Source: a virus
DNA length: 25,268 bases
IMG/VR virus record: IMGVR_UViG_3300050343_000097
Coordinates: 1-25,268 of that record
Reading direction: 5' to 3' (one strand)
The translations under genes and the position numbers were made by a program. The stretch's first letter is position 1, and each line of letters opens with the position of its first letter. The notes below the pieces were generated by a model. It saw nothing but the letters and a program-made list of their open reading frames with translations. It made no database searches and was not told the DNA's origin. Below are positions 22,361 through 25,268 of the stretch, in pieces.

Positions 22361-23539
22361 CTACAAGATTTTTAAGTTATCCCAACCTTTATTGCTGACA
22401 GTAAATGATAAGACACCTGGGTGTGACCAGTTACCTGTCCTTGCAGTAAAGTCTATGCTCTTATCTAATGAAGGACACTGAAACCAAGTTCTATCTCCTT
22501 GCTGCTTACTACGAAAGTGATGATAGTGACCTGTTACAAGAATCTCTGCGTCTCCCGATGGTAAGAAACCATACATCTGTCCTTTCCACCACGATTCTAT
22601 CTTAGCTTCAGCGTTACCACCACCTGTTGACATATGTCCATGTGTCATAGCAACAGTCTTACCTTTGACGGTAATGTTCTGATGAAATCCTTCAGGTATG
22701 TTTACTTCTACGTGTCCATATCTATCAGGATTAGCAGACATAATCTCTTTGCATATTTCCATGTGCATAGTGTCTGAGTTATCTAAACGTGTAGTTGTAA
22801 CCTGACCCTTGCCTGACCTGGAGGTCTCGCCATGATTACCTGGTACTCCACACAATACAATACGTTTAGCTAATGGTAAGAATGTATCTATTGTTTTCAT
22901 CATCATACTTCTAGCTAGTGCGTACTGTTCTATTAGTGTCAGCTCTATATTAAATGGTTGAGAATCATAGAATCCGTAGCAGTTTTCTGTAAGGTCTCCA
23001 ACACCTGCTATATATATCTCATCTATTTGTACGTTAGTTTTACGTAGTTCTTTAATTCTTTGTACTGCATCTTGTAAAGCTACATCATATCTCTTGACTG
23101 TATTCTCTACACCGTAATCTTTTTTACCTAGTTGCCAGTCACTCATAAAGAACATAAACGCTGTGTCTCCACCCTTGTCGTACTTCTTTATGGGTACTTT
23201 TCTTTTTGCAGCACTCAGTAATTGCTTAAAGTATTTGTCGTGACCTGGTTTTTTCTTGCGAACAATACCTTTAAACGCATAGAATGTCTCGACTTGTCCA
23301 CCTTTTAGCTGTGTATTCCAACTAGATGCACGAACTTGCCCATCTATTTCATATAAGTTTGGGTCAAAGCCCCACTCTTTTAGTATGTCATCATACTTTG
23401 ATTGATAGTTGGGGTCGTTTCCTACGTGTGTGATTTCTCCAAGACCAGTGACATTATCTATCTCATAGCCTGGCATCCATCCTGCTTTGTAAAAGTTATT
23501 ACCTAACTCTTCAGAGGATAGCTTTTTTTTCTTTGGCAT
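22361..23539 (-). CDS. Calcineurin-like metallophosphoesterase, 392 aa
   Basis: A phosphoesterase of the Mre11/SbcD-like superfamily. Residues 134-136 give Asp-Trp-Gln (MSDWQLGK, with Gln in place of the usual His of DxH), GVGD at 179-182 with ENC after it, GNHGE at 235-239, THGH at 299-302 and GHYHH at 337-341: the full set of metal-binding blocks in order. It would use two metal ions to cleave phosphodiester bonds, probably in nucleic acid. The N-terminal 120 residues are unassigned. Many actinophages encode relatives. The ATG at 23539 follows AAAGGAGG by five bases, and that ribosome binding site can be hidden in a hairpin. It is the last gene of the right-hand minus-strand block and meets the nuclease gene tail-to-tail. 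Confidence 0.85.
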   Translation of the reverse strand: MPKKKKLSSEELGNNFYKAGWMPGYEIDNVTGLGEITHVGNDPNYQSKYDDILKEWGFDPNLYEIDGQVRASSWNTQLKGGQVETFYAFKGIVRKKKPGHDKYFKQLLSAAKRKVPIKKYDKGGDTAFMFFMSDWQLGKKDYGVENTVKRYDVALQDAVQRIKELRKTNVQIDEIYIAGVGDLTENCYGFYDSQPFNIELTLIEQYALARSMMMKTIDTFLPLAKRIVLCGVPGNHGETSRSGKGQVTTTRLDNSDTMHMEICKEIMSANPDRYGHVEVNIPEGFHQNITVKGKTVAMTHGHMSTGGGNAEAKIESWWKGQMYGFLPSGDAEILVTGHYHHFRSKQQGDRTWFQCPSLDKSIDFTARTGNWSHPGVLSFTVSNKGWDNLKIL

Positions 23540-23540
23540 A

Positions 23541-23581
23541 AAACCTCCTTTAGCCCTGTTACCAACAGTCTATAGAGGTTT
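23541..23581 (-). promoter_or_regulatory. Hairpin that would sequester the metallophosphoesterase RBS
   Basis: On the minus strand AAACCTC (23581-23575) pairs with GAGGTTT (23547-23541), which contains most of the AGGAGG ribosome binding site; an inner CTGTT/AACAG stem with a three-base loop stacks inside. The ATG lies directly outside. This is a plausible translational switch. Confidence 0.55.
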
Positions 23582-23607
23582 ACTTAGAAATCGTGTATTT
23601 AATTAAA

Positions 23608-23817
23608 TTATTTGCTGACTGATTGTGAGTTACCACCAATTTGTTTTTTGGCGTAAGTCTTAATTACAGCTAAAGCTGCACCACCACCTGCAAGAGCAGC
23701 CAACTGAAGTACTTCAGCGTCTACACCTACCAATGGAGCTACTGTTAAAGCACCGATGAACGCTTCTACGAAGGTCCAACTTGTTCTCTCCAACATATCT
23801 TTAAGTTCTGCACTCAT
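23608..23817 (-). CDS. Holin-like small membrane protein, 69 aa
   Basis: MSAELKDMLERTSWTFVEAFIG, a membrane segment ALTVAPLVGV, DAEVLQLAALAGGGAALAVIK, then a charged KKQ tail. The two hydrophobic stretches separated by an acidic turn, and the pattern RTxWTFxEAFIGAL..(D)..aaLAGggAAL..ik, resemble the r1t-type holin family common in actinophages. Holins form the lesions that release the endolysin or trigger lysis. The next gene upstream encodes a DUF5675 protein. The ATG follows AGGAG closely. Family assignment by pattern only. Confidence 0.65.
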   Translation of the reverse strand: MSAELKDMLERTSWTFVEAFIGALTVAPLVGVDAEVLQLAALAGGGAALAVIKTYAKKQIGGNSQSVSK

Positions 23818-23827
23818 TTATAATCTC

Positions 23828-24424
23828 CTAGTTTATTAATCTACCTTTAATCATAGCATTAGTCTTGATGACATTACCGTTTATCTCTTGCAATTTATCA
23901 TATACAGACTCAGCTAATATCAAATGGTCTTTAGCTTTGTTATCCAATGGTTTATTTTCTAATAGATTGTTTATTGTATTGTATTTAATGGTAACTTTCT
24001 TACCTTGTAGTAATTGATTAGCCACCTTTGCATACATTTTCTTGTACGCTACGGCACTTGAACCTATAAATCCGTCAGCAGATATGTCTAAGTCCTGTTG
24101 ACTTTCTCCAACAATGAGACACCCACTGGTATGCTCATCTGTGTTGCCAGTGTGTATCAGTATGTAAGTAAAATTAGGTACGTTTTGTATGTGCAACATG
24201 CCATAATGTGCGTTCTTGTATCTCTCTGTATACTTGGCATGAAAACCACCAGTCTTTCTAAACTGTACATCGTATGTACCCTCAGGTATGCAGGTCTCGT
24301 GCATTACTTTGACTGCTTGATACTGGTCTTCTAATGTATAACATTCAAATAGACCATCTATAAATAGCATACCGTTGGTAGCATCCTTGCCGAACTGTGT
24401 TCTAATAACATCTAGTTGCATCAT
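23828..24424 (-). CDS. DUF5675 family protein, 198 aa
   Basis: Residues 1-115 match the DUF5675 pattern: LFECYTLED at 25-33, CIPEGTYDV at 45-53, GGFHAKY at 59-65, YGMLHIQNVP at 74-83, ILIHTGNTDEHTSGCLIVG at 88-106. His91 and Cys102 in HTGN...SGC recall L,D-transpeptidase-like catalysis. The C-terminal 80 residues are helical and basic. DUF5675 proteins commonly sit in phage lysis or virion blocks; here the neighbour is a holin-like gene, so a role in cell-wall processing or lysis is likely but unproved. The stop of the upstream small membrane gene overlaps its ATG (TAATG); ATG 24421 is an alternative start. Confidence 0.8.
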   Translation of the reverse strand: MMQLDVIRTQFGKDATNGMLFIDGLFECYTLEDQYQAVKVMHETCIPEGTYDVQFRKTGGFHAKYTERYKNAHYGMLHIQNVPNFTYILIHTGNTDEHTSGCLIVGESQQDLDISADGFIGSSAVAYKKMYAKVANQLLQGKKVTIKYNTINNLLENKPLDNKAKDHLILAESVYDKLQEINGNVIKTNAMIKGRLIN

Positions 24425-24609
24425 TAATCCTTTCTAAAACTAATAGTAAGTAACCATACAGCTAATGTTATTAACGTAGCTAACCCTGTTACTTGTTGTG
24501 CAGAACCTGTCAAGGTAAGTGTTGCAATAACTAAACCAACCAAAGTCCAACTAAGGTTTAATGTTTCTTTAATTGCTGCGATAAACCAAGCCCATAGCTT
24601 TTTAATCAT
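24424..24609 (-). CDS. Small two-helix membrane protein, 61 aa
   Basis: MIKKLWAWFIAAIKETLNL begins a short amphipathic part, then WTLVGLVIATLTLTG and LATLITLAVWLLTISF form two hydrophobic segments, with charged ends (KK, RKD). A second holin or antiholin is possible because it stands next to a holin-like gene and a DUF5675 gene. The ATG at 24609, in a TGATG junction six bases after AGGAG, is better than an upstream TTG. Its stop again overlaps the next ATG. Confidence 0.7.
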   Translation of the reverse strand: MIKKLWAWFIAAIKETLNLSWTLVGLVIATLTLTGSAQQVTGLATLITLAVWLLTISFRKD

Positions 24610-25268
24610 CAACTTCTCCTAAACATGAAAGCTGCCATACTAGCTATTCTAGTCAGAATAACTGGCACTACAACCTCTTGAGCTTTTTCCTTCTGGTCTT
24701 GAGTCATGTCATCTCCTATGTTTGCAACAGTTATGTCTCCTAAATTATTAAAATCTACGAATGTCTCTATAGGATTTTCTATAAACGATTCATAAGATAC
24801 CTCTGTCACAACGTCAGCTAGTGTGTAATTCTCTACGTCAGCGTTCTCCACGGCTCTCTCAACGTACTCTTCTACTGCCTCAGCTATAACCTCGTCCTCT
24901 TTAACAGACTCAGCTATTATCTCTACGTCTTCTGCCTCTACCTGGAGTACCTCAGCTACAACTTCTACTTGTTCTTCTGTAAGTTCAGCTACATCTTCAA
25001 TAGCTTCCTCAACTACAGCCTGTATAACTTCTTGTACTTCTTCTGATGCCTGGTCTAAGTTCTGTACACCAATATCATTAACTTCTTCTAGGACCTCAAC
25101 AACTTCTTCGACAGTAGCTTCTTCAACTACAATTTCTTCTACAATTTCTTCTACTTCAGCTACTTCAACAGCAACTTCTTCTTCAGTAAGTTCTATCTGT
25201 TCCAGGTCCTGTTCCTGGGGTATCTCTCCAGTGACATCCTCGTTAACAATTTCCTGTATTGGCTCATC
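24609..25268 (-). CDS. Acidic Glu/Val-rich protein, N-terminus beyond right edge
   Basis: The frame stays open from base 25268 down to the TGA at 24611-24609, giving at least 219 residues; the start lies outside. A GTG at 24851 is an internal codon, not the start. The visible part is dominated by heptad-like Glu/Val/Ala runs (EEVVEVLEEV, VEEIVEEIVVEE), suggesting a long helical or extended acidic rod, then a different C-terminal domain, NYTLADVVTEVSYESFIENP, ending with a hydrophobic VVVPVILTRIASMAAFMF segment that could anchor in membrane. Function unknown; it begins the visible part of the lysis-side block. Composition is unlike its neighbours. Confidence 0.8.
   Translation of the reverse strand, partial: DEPIQEIVNEDVTGEIPQEQDLEQIELTEEEVAVEVAEVEEIVEEIVVEEATVEEVVEVLEEVNDIGVQNLDQASEEVQEVIQAVVEEAIEDVAELTEEQVEVVAEVLQVEAEDVEIIAESVKEDEVIAEAVEEYVERAVENADVENYTLADVVTEVSYESFIENPIETFVDFNNLGDITVANIGDDMTQDQKEKAQEVVVPVILTRIASMAAFMFRRS

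Noticed and set aside
24609-24851. Separate 80-aa gene starting with GTG at 24851
   Set aside because: The same frame continues open to the window edge with consistent acidic composition, so the GTG is internal.

Overview
This window is part of a tailed double-stranded DNA phage (or closely related provirus) genome with strongly AT-rich DNA. It holds a large terminase, a portal protein, a very large virion protein, a virion muralytic protein, lysis-type genes and a recombination module. No integrase, repressor, tRNA, CRISPR array or insertion sequence was recognised. An actinobacterial host is likely, by inference. The clues are a TTTTVPP-type Thr/Pro linker, an r1t-like holin, a DUF5675 protein, a small CxxC protein of a kind common in actinophages, and a giant virion protein resembling ones I recall from actinophages. 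The AT-rich bias would fit a low-GC aquatic actinobacterium, but the sequence alone does not prove it.

Layout. (1) About 1-16.6 kb, minus strand: a tightly coupled packaging and virion operon, read right to left. It runs from a small zinc-binding protein and three small basic proteins to terL, portal, two small proteins, a giant virion ORF with an apparent frameshift near its 3' end, an unknown protein, a lysozyme-like virion protein and a large protein that runs off the left edge. Most junctions are 1-8 nt stop/start overlaps. No major capsid gene was recognised between portal and the left edge. (2) About 16.6-17.56 kb: a divergent intergenic region without a clear gene but full of hairpins, terminators and repeats. 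(3) 17.56-22.28 kb, plus strand: an early-type operon of many small genes, ending in an HTH protein, a Rad52-like annealing protein, a Cys-containing protein and a PD-(D/E)XK-type nuclease. One excellent sigma70-type promoter and one clear intrinsic terminator lie inside it. (4) 22.36-25.27 kb, minus strand: a metallophosphoesterase, a holin-like protein, a DUF5675 protein, a small two-helix membrane protein, and a Glu/Val-rich acidic protein that runs off the right edge.

The minus-strand left block probably packages DNA, builds the particle and delivers the genome. The plus-strand block probably handles takeover, DNA recombination and repair. The right block is probably lysis related. The most interesting items are the disrupted giant virion gene at a T6 run that also forms an in-frame U UUU UUA heptamer, the structured intergenic region (a start-stop mini-ORF, a hairpin flanked by 11-bp direct repeats, and a Tyr-rich mini-ORF followed at once by a terminator), and a hairpin that would hide the ribosome binding site of the metallophosphoesterase gene.
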